The position numbers and the translations under genes are program-made. A model generated the notes under the pieces. The model saw only the letters and a list, made by a program, of their open reading frames with translations. It searched no databases and was not told where the DNA came from. From positions 622,501 through 686,500 of the forward strand of contig NC_012995.1 in NCBI RefSeq assembly GCF_000026365.1: DNA of 64,000 nt, read 5' to 3'. Positions within the stretch are counted from its first letter, which is position 1. The number at the start of each line of letters is the position of its first letter. Source of the stretch: Zygosaccharomyces rouxii. Its lineage: Eukaryota > Ascomycota > Saccharomycetes > Saccharomycetales > Saccharomycetaceae. Shown in pieces: positions 28,330 through 37,618 of the stretch.

Positions 28330-28902
28330 ATGAAGTTCATCCAAACCGAGCAATTTGTTCAAATTCCAGAAGGTGTCAGTGTCTACATCAAGGCCAGAAC
28401 CATCAAGGTCGTTGGTCCAAGAGGTACTCTTTTCAAGAACTTGAAGCACGTCGATGTTTCCTTCTCTAGAGTCAGTGCCAAGTTGATCAAGATCACCGTT
28501 CACAACGGTGACAGAAAGCACGTTGCTGCTTTGAGAACCGTTAAGTCTTTGGTCGACAACTTGATCACTGGTGTCACCAAGGGTTACCGTTACAAGATGA
28601 GATATGTGTACGCGCATTTTCCTATCAACGTCAACGTTGTTGAAAAGGACGGTAAGAAATTGGTCGAAATCAGAAACTACTTGGGTGACAAGCAAGTTAG
28701 ACACGTCCCAGTTAGAGAAGGTGTTAAGATCGAATTCTCCACTACCCAAAAGGATGAATTGATCTTGGAAGGTAACTCCATCGAAAACGTCTCTCAAAAC
28801 GCTGCTGACATTCAACAAATCTGTCGTGCCAGAAACAAGGATATCAGAAAGTTCTTGGATGGTATCTACGTCTCTGACAAGGGTGTCATTCAGGACTTGT
28901 AA
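28330..28902 (+). CDS. RPL9: ribosomal protein uL6 (Rpl9) of the large subunit
   Basis: A 190-residue protein matching S. cerevisiae Rpl9A/Rpl9B (191 residues; uL6), a component of the cytoplasmic 60S subunit near the sarcin-ricin region. It has two tandem uL6 folds, with the conserved blocks VVGPRGTLFKNLKH, HVAALRTVKSLVDN and MRYVYAHFPINVN. Codon use is strongly biased to TTG, AAG, GGT and GTC, as for very highly expressed yeast genes and unlike its neighbours. It has no intron, as in S. cerevisiae. The very long antisense frame over this gene is a by-product of that bias. IWR1 upstream is in the same orientation. Confidence 0.98.
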   Translation: MKFIQTEQFVQIPEGVSVYIKARTIKVVGPRGTLFKNLKHVDVSFSRVSAKLIKITVHNGDRKHVAALRTVKSLVDNLITGVTKGYRYKMRYVYAHFPINVNVVEKDGKKLVEIRNYLGDKQVRHVPVREGVKIEFSTTQKDELILEGNSIENVSQNAADIQQICRARNKDIRKFLDGIYVSDKGVIQDL

Positions 28903-29003
28903 GGTAATTAAGCGCAATTAGTTTTGTATCATATAGTAAATTATCTTCATCCATATAATGAACACTGCTCCTTTAGAGGTCTACTGAACATAAAAACATA
29001 CAA

Positions 29004-29020
29004 GAAAAAAAAAAAAAAAA
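29004..29020. repeat. short poly(A) tract
   Basis: A run of A in the 198 bp gap between the convergent RPL9 and TRM44 genes; simple low-complexity sequence in a 3' region. Confidence 0.6.
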
Positions 29021-29100
29021 TAAATCTTACAGAATATCGGCATATGTCTAGATAATAGTTCAAAATTGTGTCAATAAAAATACCATACCATAATCAACAG

Positions 29101-30726
29101 TCAATGGTTTCTTGGATTTCTCTTCATGAGTGCCATAGAATTTTGAATCCACCCATTAGGACCACCATCTTCCATTATTACATCGTAAACTTCTTGTGTT
29201 GGGAAATTCTTTAATTGGTCGTTCTCACAACCAATGACTGCAGCATTTCTTGTACTAGGGATTCTTAACATTTCCTGGTCCACTTTCCAACCAACACGGT
29301 TAGCAATGCAAGTGACATGATCTACTAATCCAGCATAAGTACTATTGCCCACTGTACTGTTTGAAGATTTAACCGATTTCCTTACATTAAAACGAACTCT
29401 TTGACCAGAGAAATTATGAGAACAGCATGGTATAACCATGAAGGGGAACCCTAACAGTGGTATCCAACACGTTAATTCATCTGAATGGTTACCAATGATA
29501 AATGTGTTCTCAGGAAATTCAGTAACGTTAACTTTAGGGGAACTTAAAAGATCCTCACTGGTGTAGACTACAGTTGCCGGTGCAATGACTTCATGAGCAA
29601 CTTTAACGGGGAAAATTCCACCGTTATGTTCTAAATGAGGTAGTCTTTTTTTAACTTCTGGATGAGGTCGCACTAGAATTGATGGAATAATTATTTGTTC
29701 CTTAAGACACGCTTGAATCTCTGGAGGGAAACTAGACCAAGATTTTCTATGACGTGCGTCAATACCTAGACCTTTAATCCCTTCACTCAATAAAATGTAG
29801 CACAGTATACCATTACCACACCCCAAATCCCTAAACTGCATCTTCTCTCTAAAATTGGGGCCGTGCATCTTGGTCCATAGTGCAATTAAAAACGCTGCAA
29901 TTGCAATATCTTCAAAAACGTGCTTCCTTGGATCTGTCGATTCTTGCCAATTATCCACCAAGTGCGTAGAGTATTTTTTCTTCAATGCAATGTATCTATC
30001 TTGGAAATCCACTTTATTAACCACCAAATCGTGTCTAACTCTTTTCTGGTAACCTTGCATAACCCCCATAGAATGTTTGTGTGCAGTTTCTAGCAGCCTC
30101 CATGCTGTCCTCACCACCCTTTCTGATTCATTTCGAAGTTGTTCAGTATTATTTTTAAACGAAATGTAATGCACTGAAAGCGTTTTATCATGTAAAAAGA
30201 TAGCCACGGCTTTCACATGCGGGATGTAAAATGGGCATTCATCTCCTTCTTGAGTATGTGGGATATAGATGACCAAAGAAGTGGATTCATCCTTTAAACC
30301 GTTTAATATTAGACAGGTTTGATTCATTATAGCATCTTTGTAGGGGTTTCTCGGTATAATTCTTCTAACGATTTCTGTGGAGCAGTAGAGGTCTAGTTCT
30401 GGATTAATTGGCGGAAATCTAACGTCGAAGTCGTCAACTCCTAATTTTTTAGCCTCTGGATCTGAAATTTCCAATTCTTTGTCTTGACATTTCTTAAGAG
30501 TACGTTTATTACCGTTAGAATCACATAACACTTCTTGTAAAATATCTGCTCTTAGAATTGCAGATGAATTGATATTAGGTTCCCTTATAACATTCATCAT
30601 AGCAGTTTCAAAATGGGCCTTATCAAATTTTACAGTTTCTCGAGTGGAATACATGGAGTGCCATTGTTCTCCAAGTATACTCTTCGAATCTAAATTGAAT
30701 TTAAACTGAGCTCGATTCATGGACAT
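29101..30726 (-). CDS. TRM44: Trm44, tRNA(Ser) Um44 2'-O-methyltransferase
   Basis: A 541-residue protein matching Trm44 (YPL030W, 567 residues), which methylates the ribose of U44 in serine tRNAs and acts with Tan1 acetylation in tRNA quality control. The SAM-binding motif is FRDLGCGNGILCYIL with a following acidic loop (GLGIDARHRKSW). A conserved block reads LIGNHSDELTCWIPL-like (IGNHSDELTCWIPLLGFP), then VIPCCSHNF. The start is the ATG at 30724-30726, with a second ATG two codons later. Upstream are PAC and RRPE-like elements. Confidence 0.94.
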   Translation of the reverse strand: MSMNRAQFKFNLDSKSILGEQWHSMYSTRETVKFDKAHFETAMMNVIREPNINSSAILRADILQEVLCDSNGNKRTLKKCQDKELEISDPEAKKLGVDDFDVRFPPINPELDLYCSTEIVRRIIPRNPYKDAIMNQTCLILNGLKDESTSLVIYIPHTQEGDECPFYIPHVKAVAIFLHDKTLSVHYISFKNNTEQLRNESERVVRTAWRLLETAHKHSMGVMQGYQKRVRHDLVVNKVDFQDRYIALKKKYSTHLVDNWQESTDPRKHVFEDIAIAAFLIALWTKMHGPNFREKMQFRDLGCGNGILCYILLSEGIKGLGIDARHRKSWSSFPPEIQACLKEQIIIPSILVRPHPEVKKRLPHLEHNGGIFPVKVAHEVIAPATVVYTSEDLLSSPKVNVTEFPENTFIIGNHSDELTCWIPLLGFPFMVIPCCSHNFSGQRVRFNVRKSVKSSNSTVGNSTYAGLVDHVTCIANRVGWKVDQEMLRIPSTRNAAVIGCENDQLKNFPTQEVYDVIMEDGGPNGWIQNSMALMKRNPRNH

Positions 30727-31508
30727 TTCTCAAGGGGGAGCATGGGAGTGCTGAAAGGTAATAAATCGGTATAATACATAATATTGAAATTTCACTGTTA
30801 TTAGTATTGAATTCGATGGAAGCTCATCGCTGAATTTTTCACCATATGTGATCGACGAAATGGCACGTGAGCACAGCTTCTGATGAGATATGATAAGAAA
30901 TGGTACTTTTGATGCATTAAACGAATTATTGCATTCAATTACGTATTTTCTGCTTATTTCTGAGGACTGATTATGGTATTCTATCATCTTTTTGTCCTAC
31001 TCTCGAATACAAAGACCCAGTCGCCGGCGAAAACAGACAAATATACCCTCTAAAAATTTATATAGGTGGTGCAGCTGCTCCATCTCTACGCTAAAGGAAG
31101 TTATATGGAAATCTGAGATTAGACTCTTTTATTCTTACACTACTGTGTTTTTTGAACCATTTTTCTGAACGATTTTCTAACATTTAACATTACAGCACAG
31201 CTTCTAGGGCACTCTAAAAAGCCGTTCAAAGCTTCAATTGCTAAGTAAAATTTTCCATAATTTTTAGTGAAGCTAACAATATCTGGAAACCCCTTCTACT
31301 TCCATTCTCTTTAGGCTTGTTTAAATGTTCTCTTATTTTATTTTTATCTTTTCTGTCATTTTTCTGTTTTCGTCAATAAATTAGCGAAGAGGTTACGTGA
31401 AATTTAACATACAGCCTTTAACATCTGCAAGTTTGAAACAACGGATTAATTCTCAGTCAAGAACGGCGTCGATTGTAATTCTACGGCCTGTTCAGCAAAT
31501 TTTCGACA
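30727..31508. promoter_or_regulatory. TRM44/PHO85 divergent promoter
   Basis: A 782 bp gap without a convincing gene. On the TRM44 side are PAC AGCTCATCGC (30821-30830) and RRPE-like GAATTTTTCA (30832-30841), about 95-115 bp upstream of TRM44. An E-box CACGTG lies at 30864-30869. The PHO85 side is T-rich with no site I can name. Confidence 0.55.
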
Positions 31509-32504
31509 ATGGCATCTTTTTCACAGTATGTGATTTCCCTCGTAACAACGAGGAGGAGGAATTTTGGTTAAATCTTCGAACCATTGAATACTAACACGTA
31601 TTTTAGATTTAAACAATTGGAAAAACTGGGGAATGGTACTTATGCAACAGTTTACAAAGGGTTAAATAAGACAACAGGAGTGTATGTTGCCCTTAAAGAG
31701 GTTAAACTGGATTCCGAAGAGGGAACTCCATCAACAGCGATACGTGAGATTTCGTTAATGAAAGAGTTAAAGCATGATAACGTTGTTAGACTTTACGATG
31801 TAATTCATACCGAAAACAAATTGACGCTTGTCTTTGAGTATATGGATAATGATCTGAAGAAATACATGGATTCAAGAACTGTTGGTAACAACCCACAAGG
31901 TCTAGAACTAAACTTGGTCAAATATTTCCAATGGCAATTGATGGAAGGTGCAGCATTCTGCCACGAGAACAAGATACTTCATCGTGATTTGAAACCCCAA
32001 AATTTGTTGATCAACAATAAGGGCCAGTTAAAATTAGGTGATTTTGGTCTTGCAAGAGCTTTCGGCATACCAGTTAATACTTTTTCTAGTGAAGTTGTAA
32101 CGTTATGGTACAGAGCTCCTGATGTTCTAATGGGATCGAGGACTTATTCGACTTCTATCGATATGTGGTCATGCGGTTGTATATTAGCGGAAATGGTTAC
32201 TGGTAAACCACTTTTCCCCGGTACAAATGACGAAGAACAGTTAAAACTGATCTTTGACATTATGGGTACACCAAATGAATCCACATGGCCAGGTGTTTCA
32301 TCACTACCAAAATTCAATCTAAATTTCCCACAGAAGCTACCAAGGGATTTAAGATCAATTTTACAGGTTTGCTCAAAGGAACCATTAGATGACAATTTGA
32401 TCGATCTCTTACACGGGTTATTACAGCTAAATCCTGATATGAGGTTAAGTGCGAAACAAGCTTTGCACCATCCTTGGTTTGCAGAGTACTACCAACATGT
32501 TTAA
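31509..32504 (+). CDS. PHO85: Pho85 cyclin-dependent kinase (two exons)
   Basis: Exon 1 is 31509-31525 (17 nt, MASFS plus two bases), exon 2 is 31607-32504; joined they give 304 residues, against 305 in S. cerevisiae (YPL031C), which also has an intron near its start. The joined N-terminus reads [16 protein letters not shown]. Kinase motifs follow: glycine loop [14 protein letters not shown], the cyclin-binding PSTAIRE helix, HRDLKPQN and DFGLARAFG. Pho85 with its many Pcl cyclins controls phosphate signalling (Pho4), glycogen storage and the cell cycle. It converges with the YDR249C-like gene, 16 bp between stops. Confidence 0.97.
31526..31606 (+). other. PHO85 spliceosomal intron (81 nt)
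   Basis: The 5' splice site is GTATGT (31526-31531), the branch site is a perfect TACTAAC (31589-31595), and the 3' splice site is TTTTAG (31601-31606), 11 nt after the branch box. Removing it restores the expected frame between ...TCACA and ATTTAAACAA. It is the only intron I recognise in the window. Confidence 0.96.
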
Positions 32505-32520
32505 TTAGTTATTATGTATT

Positions 32521-33516
32521 TCAGAAAAAAGCTCCATAATGCGGTTGTCCACCATGGTTCACTACAATGTCGATAACGGTCATATTTGAAGTGGATCTTA
32601 ACAGTCGCCATAATGAAGGATCTGATAAATGCTCCTGTGCGTTCTCTCTTGAATAGAAAAGATTTAAGAATTTGGTAAAAGTTTGTATTGGTTTATTAGA
32701 TTTATTCTGTACGAATAAAACATCCAGAAGTGATTCTAACGGTTCGGACGAATAAATCCCCCCATCTTCCACTTTAGCAATTTCTAGTACCAATCCAACC
32801 GTTTCGAAAAAAAGTTCGTCATCGTCATCATCATCATCATTATTGTTTCTATCATAAAACCAATGAATTAACTCGTTAAGATGAATATATGGGTCCTTTA
32901 AGATGAAAAATCTCGAAAGAGATCTGATGAAATTTCTATTGTAGACAAAGAGCTCAAAATTTGCGTAGAAAACTTGTGGGAAATCCATTAGGCCATCTTG
33001 TTCCCACCATTGAACAACTTTACCACTGTCACCCTCACTCATAAAATCCTGGTAAACTGCCGTCGGTATAAACCTCGAAATAGAATCCAAAATCTCCATA
33101 TTAGCTGTTAGATAATTCCAAAACGCATTCACATTGAAGACTGTTTCCAACATCAACAAAACTTTCTGACCATCATGACGGTTGTCATCATCGTCTTCTT
33201 CATTCAACTCAATACCGTACTGCAAAGGATCCCAAACGTAGTTCTCCCATACCATACTGGAAAGCAAAGAAGTACTGGGAACCAATATAGTATGGTAGAA
33301 TTTGTTCAATTCGTACATAGCAGCATTCCCAGACATGATAAAAATTCTCTGTATTATCTCAACGGGCAATTCACTCATACCGATAGACACTTTTCCGTCA
33401 TCACGTTTCCTTCTTTTATTAGTGAGCTTATCCTCCTTGCCATGCTTCAGTAGTTTAACCTTGTGTCTGTGACCTCTACGTTTCCTAGTAGGATATCCAG
33501 CAATAGCATACCCCAT
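32521..33516 (-). CDS. YDR249C-like protein with an F-box-like start
   Basis: A 331-residue protein of unknown function. It lies between PHO85 and SVL3/PAM1, which matches YDR249C beside PAM1 in S. cerevisiae, so it is probably that orthologue (about 373 residues there). A basic N-terminus (RKRRGHRHKVKLLKHGKEDK) looks like a nuclear or nucleolar signal. Residues about 47-77 read SELPVEIIQRIFIMSGN and then LNKFYHTIL, resembling an F-box: L-P-x-E-I-I-x-x-I-F followed by a hydrophobic helix. The remainder is helical with acidic tracts (EEDDDDN, DDDDDDELFFE). Function is not known; a role as an SCF substrate adaptor is only inferred. Confidence 0.75.
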   Translation of the reverse strand: MGYAIAGYPTRKRRGHRHKVKLLKHGKEDKLTNKRRKRDDGKVSIGMSELPVEIIQRIFIMSGNAAMYELNKFYHTILVPSTSLLSSMVWENYVWDPLQYGIELNEEDDDDNRHDGQKVLLMLETVFNVNAFWNYLTANMEILDSISRFIPTAVYQDFMSEGDSGKVVQWWEQDGLMDFPQVFYANFELFVYNRNFIRSLSRFFILKDPYIHLNELIHWFYDRNNNDDDDDDDELFFETVGLVLEIAKVEDGGIYSSEPLESLLDVLFVQNKSNKPIQTFTKFLNLFYSRENAQEHLSDPSLWRLLRSTSNMTVIDIVVNHGGQPHYGAFF

Positions 33517-34346
33517 ATTGACATTTTGTGCTTCTTGGCTTGTACGTTATGTAGCTTGGAATTTGCCAAGACTTACAGGACAAATCTGATAAAATGTGAT
33601 ATAATGGGCTGGGATGAACAAAGAACAAGAGAAACAAAAGCTTACATAATTAGAAACGTAGACGTAGGCTCCTGCCACTACTTTCCCTGCATCTAGGGAA
33701 GAGCCGTGAACTGCCAAGAACCTTTTACGATGGCCATAGGAAAGGAGTAAATACGACATCCCAAACAACAACAAGATACATAGAAGACGTGCATGTAAAT
33801 ACATAAAAAAACACGCTTGGCAAGAACAACCGTTAAATCCAGCTGAATATATATCTGGATTCTCTAAAGACTCTGATCCAGCAAATCAAATAGCAATCTC
33901 GTCGCGTCAAAAGCTTTACTGAATCTTCAAGTGGTCCGCGACCTTTTTTGGCGTTGATTCTTCCAATGAAATAAACAGGCGAGATAAAATTCTTGTTAAC
34001 ACGATTCCCATAACATTTTCAATATAAACAAAATAACAACATACTATATACTTAGGTTGAGCAAGAGAAGAAAAGGAGAAAAGAAGACATTGTTTTACTT
34101 AAGGTTGGGAGTTAAAGCTAGATAGATATAAGCTCTTTTACTTTAATTTGTGTTCTCTTTCACATTGGTTCTATTTCTATTTCGATTTCACTTTTCATTT
34201 CAAGAGCAGGAACTCAGATCTCTCTCCCTTCATTCCCTCTTCTAAATACATTACTGGCACTTTGCTGACAGAGAGAAGAAGAAGACGCCGAAAAAGTCTC
34301 GAGGGAAAATAGCTATATTTTTTTTATTTTGATTGTAACTACCACA
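33517..34346. promoter_or_regulatory. long YDR249C-like/SVL3 divergent intergenic region
   Basis: This 830 bp gap is the longest in the window. It holds an ATG-initiated 85-codon minus-strand frame (33547-33804) with a hydrophobic N-terminus, which I do not call as a gene. The SVL3 side has a long pyrimidine-rich stretch (34130-34250) and a T-rich patch just before the ATG, typical of a strong promoter and leader. I see no transcription-factor site I would name with confidence. Confidence 0.4.
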
Positions 34347-37196
34347 ATGTCGTCGTTACTTAGAGTTTTGGTCGTTGGTGACAATTCCAATACACTGCTA
34401 TATGCCTCTCGTTTCCGACTGGCAAAGAGCGTTGAGCTTTATCACGTCAGTGAAAATAAATCTAACCATTTCGAAGTGGATACTTTGGCGTATGGACATG
34501 ATTCATTTCAATTAGACAACCACTTCACATCGGTGGCTCATTTAGAGGAAGCAATGAAACAATCGGGTGAGACCGGAGTCATATTTGATCTGATCATATT
34601 AAGTGCTATGTCATTACAAGAAATGTCGTCACTGGCAATGCAATTGAATCCAATGATCAATATCAACTCAAAGATTTTTTTGGAATCTAGCGGATTTGTT
34701 CAGTTGGAACAATTTGTAAAAATGTCAATGGATTTACCACAGTTAAACATCTTTAGCATTGTAACGGATTATGATCTTCGTGAAGTGCGTCCAAACCAAT
34801 ACAAGCAATTTGCAGCGCCAGGGGCGCAAAATTGTATTTATTTGGGTGATTCAAGCTCAATCTCATCGAAAAAGCAAAGCAGCGTTGGTGCTAGTCCGGC
34901 AAAATATCCAAAAAGTGTGGGAACTCTTTTAGCTACTTTCCAGAAATTATTCGAAAAATTGTTTCCCCAAGATAAAATCGATCTCTGTAACGGGTCGCAG
35001 GCTGATTTCTTGTCAACTATGTGGACCATGGCCATTCCAAAAATATGTTTTGATCCATTGTTAATTCTATTAGAAGAGACTGATCCACAACAGCTAAATC
35101 ATCAAGTTTTGGCGAAGCCATTGATTTCAGGTTTAGTCACTGAAGTTATTACAATCTTAAAGAGTATGGGTGGTAAATTGCCAACTCATTTAGAATCTGA
35201 AACTGAACTTTTAGCACATTGGCAATCCTCCTATGCTGGTACTGGTGAAATGCCAGCCGCTGTTTACCATTTTGTTAATCGTACTTCTCCATTGAACATC
35301 GACATGCTATTGTTACAGCCAATTTTGTTAGCCGATGATTATTACATCAAGACCCCTTATTTGGAATTCCTATACTCATTAATGTGTCAATATCAAAAGT
35401 TGAATGACGGTAGTTCTAAATGGTTTGTGAGAAGAGAAACTGATGAATTGCAAAATGGTGGTAGTAACAATATTGCAGTGTTAACAGATGAAAATGAGCA
35501 CTTGCAATCCCAGCTGGTCGAAGTTCGTGAACAATTGGCAGAAAAAGATTCGCATTTGAGAAAAATGGAGGCAACTGCTCAACAATCTGGATCTCAAGTA
35601 CAGGCTTTACAAAACCAAATTGCATCCTTGAGGGAAGTTATCGTAGGCCAATCCCAGAAACACGATGCATTGACTCAAGAATTGAGACAGGCTCAACAAC
35701 AGGCTCAACAAGTTGCACCTCTACAACAGCTACGTGATGTCAATGGCTCCAATGAACAAGAAGGCTCCTTCACTAGTGCAGTGGGCGAACCACCTCGTGA
35801 AACTACTAACAATAACCCCTATTCTGAGAATTATGAGTCAAGCGGTACTCCAGATTTGAGAGATATTGAGAATTTTGCCCTACTTGGTGTAAGTTACGGT
35901 GATACCCCACAAAGAGATGCATCTAAGCAGGAACAACAGCAGCAGCAGCAACCACAACAGCGTGCTGCGCCAGTCCATCCAACTCAGCATACTCCACCTC
36001 CAACAGCTACAAATGTGAATGGGGTCAACGGTGTGCCTGCTCATTCAACGGCAACTGGCGGTACATCCGATTTAGACAGATCTTTGAAAGAACGTGAGTT
36101 GGAAATACGTAGAAAGGAATTAGAATTGCAAGAAAAAGAATTGAATTTTCAAAAGAGAGCTGTTCAACAACAACAACATAGACAACATAAATATGCTGGT
36201 GTTGCTGCTCCCGTCGGTGGGCCTGTTGCTGGTGGTGGCCCACCTTCCCCCACGTTGGGATCAAGTAGAAAACCTTCTCACCCACAATTGCAACAAGCAC
36301 CAGGATTGCGTTCCAATAGAACGATGCATGGAGCTACACCAGGTGGATTCGGACCTGGTGGTGGGTATGGTGATCCAATGACTGGAGTCAATGGTAAACC
36401 TCCTAGAGCCACTGCTGGTCCAAGTGGATACGGGTTACAAGCCGCTGCCCCATCACAACCTCAGGGACACTATCCACCTCATGCAATTAAACCAACTAGT
36501 AGAAAAAACAGACACAGTAATATGCCAACTATTGGCAATGCTTCCAGCGTTGGTTTCCGCGATTACAGCAGACCAACTGCTAGCGCTGGTGCTCCAGTGG
36601 TGTCATCACGTGTCAACTCTATGTCTACAGGTAATCTGCAAAGTGTGCCGGTGCCTAAGAGCGTTAGGCAATCAAGCGTTCCTGGTATGAATTTCCCGGG
36701 CAATGGATCAAATCCAAGACTAGCAACTAATGGTAGAGCTCCAGGTATTATTGGTCCTAGTAGTACTGGTGCTGGTAATAATGGTGTACCAGGAACTACT
36801 GGTAATGAACTTAATAAATCATTTGGTAGTGCCAATTCAGGAACGGATCCAACACATTTAACTCCTGATGATTCCCAAAATTCTGTAGCTCACCATATGA
36901 ACGGTAACAGTTCTAATTTACAAGTACCGGAATTAAACAATTCTGAGAATAATGGTTCGAGTGGACCACAACCACCAATTTTACAAGTCAATGGTACCGA
37001 ACCAGAAAAACCAGTTGAAATTAATACAACAGCAGACACAAATGAAGCATCAGAAATTAATGATGAAAAGGACGTTGCATCCACAGGTGCTGCTAGCGTA
37101 GCTGGTGGTGGTGATGAAAACGCTGGAACTGGTGAAAAGGGTAAGAAGAAGAAATTTGGATTGTTTGGTAAGAAGAAGAATAAGTCCAAGAAATGA
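34347..37196 (+). CDS. SVL3: Svl3/Pam1 family protein
   Basis: A 949-residue protein, the single relative of the S. cerevisiae duplicate pair Svl3 (YPL032C) and Pam1 (YDR251W). Both localise to the bud tip and bud neck; Svl3 affects vacuolar morphology and endocytic traffic, but the molecular role is unclear. The N-terminal ~330 residues begin LLRVLVVGDNSNTLLYASRF, a Rossmann-like start resembling ketopantoate reductase. A coiled coil follows (about 380-455), a second near 575-610 (SLKERELEIRRKELELQEKE), then a long Gln-, Gly-, Pro- and Asn-rich disordered region. The polybasic tail (KKKKFGLFGKKKNKSKK) could bind membrane. The start is the ATG at 34347; the frame before it lacks ATG. Confidence 0.92.
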   Translation: MSSLLRVLVVGDNSNTLLYASRFRLAKSVELYHVSENKSNHFEVDTLAYGHDSFQLDNHFTSVAHLEEAMKQSGETGVIFDLIILSAMSLQEMSSLAMQLNPMININSKIFLESSGFVQLEQFVKMSMDLPQLNIFSIVTDYDLREVRPNQYKQFAAPGAQNCIYLGDSSSISSKKQSSVGASPAKYPKSVGTLLATFQKLFEKLFPQDKIDLCNGSQADFLSTMWTMAIPKICFDPLLILLEETDPQQLNHQVLAKPLISGLVTEVITILKSMGGKLPTHLESETELLAHWQSSYAGTGEMPAAVYHFVNRTSPLNIDMLLLQPILLADDYYIKTPYLEFLYSLMCQYQKLNDGSSKWFVRRETDELQNGGSNNIAVLTDENEHLQSQLVEVREQLAEKDSHLRKMEATAQQSGSQVQALQNQIASLREVIVGQSQKHDALTQELRQAQQQAQQVAPLQQLRDVNGSNEQEGSFTSAVGEPPRETTNNNPYSENYESSGTPDLRDIENFALLGVSYGDTPQRDASKQEQQQQQQPQQRAAPVHPTQHTPPPTATNVNGVNGVPAHSTATGGTSDLDRSLKERELEIRRKELELQEKELNFQKRAVQQQQHRQHKYAGVAAPVGGPVAGGGPPSPTLGSSRKPSHPQLQQAPGLRSNRTMHGATPGGFGPGGGYGDPMTGVNGKPPRATAGPSGYGLQAAAPSQPQGHYPPHAIKPTSRKNRHSNMPTIGNASSVGFRDYSRPTASAGAPVVSSRVNSMSTGNLQSVPVPKSVRQSSVPGMNFPGNGSNPRLATNGRAPGIIGPSSTGAGNNGVPGTTGNELNKSFGSANSGTDPTHLTPDDSQNSVAHHMNGNSSNLQVPELNNSENNGSSGPQPPILQVNGTEPEKPVEINTTADTNEASEINDEKDVASTGAASVAGGGDENAGTGEKGKKKKFGLFGKKKNKSKK

Positions 37197-37618
37197 ATTT
37201 CTTTTATTTTTTTAGTAGATCAAATCCCATTATGCACATAAAACTAAAGTAGCGTTTTTCTAATAGTACGTTTTATAATTTATGTTAGTAGAATTGGGAG
37301 GACAGAAGGTCCCTCCGTGTGTACATCGTTTGTACCACAAGCTACTTCAAAAAGAAAAAGAATAATATTCTGATTCATGGCGGTTTCGAACCGCCGACAT
37401 CTAACCTTATAATATTCAAAATTCACGTGATCAAGAAAAGGATAAAAAAATCATTCTTATATCATTGTAAACGAGAGTGAAAAAATTTTGTTAGCAAGAC
37501 CGAACTTTGGGAAGGAAGACAAAAGTCGACCACCTTTAAGAGTGTTATTACCATTGAAGGTACAATTTCTTCAATAATAACAATCGACTGAATATTAAAG
37601 TACATCGATAATCCCATA
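37197..37618. promoter_or_regulatory. SVL3-EGD1 intergenic region with a B-box hairpin and an E-box
   Basis: A 422 bp gap. It contains a perfect 6-bp-stem hairpin at 37379-37395 whose minus strand carries a tRNA-type B box, and TCACGTGA (37423-37430), a palindromic Cbf1/Pho4-type E-box about 190 bp upstream of the EGD1 ATG. No tRNA can be folded around the B box. Confidence 0.45.
37379..37395 (-). other. orphan B-box hairpin (tRNA relic or TFIIIC site candidate)
   Basis: On the minus strand the sequence is GGCGGTTCGAAACCGCC: a T-arm-like stem with loop TTCGAAA. It fits the B-box consensus GGTTCGANTCC except for one position (GGTTCGAAACC). No matching acceptor stem, D arm or A box is seen within 120 nt upstream on that strand. 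Confidence 0.4.

Noticed and set aside
28219..28917. 232-codon minus-strand frame across RPL9
   Set aside because: It is antisense to a ribosomal protein gene with extreme codon bias, which produces long open antisense frames. The sequence resembles no protein.
37360..37490. tRNA gene around the B-box hairpin
   Set aside because: The 3' acceptor strand implied by the hairpin (ATGAATC) has no complementary GATTCAT upstream, and no A box or anticodon arm folds.
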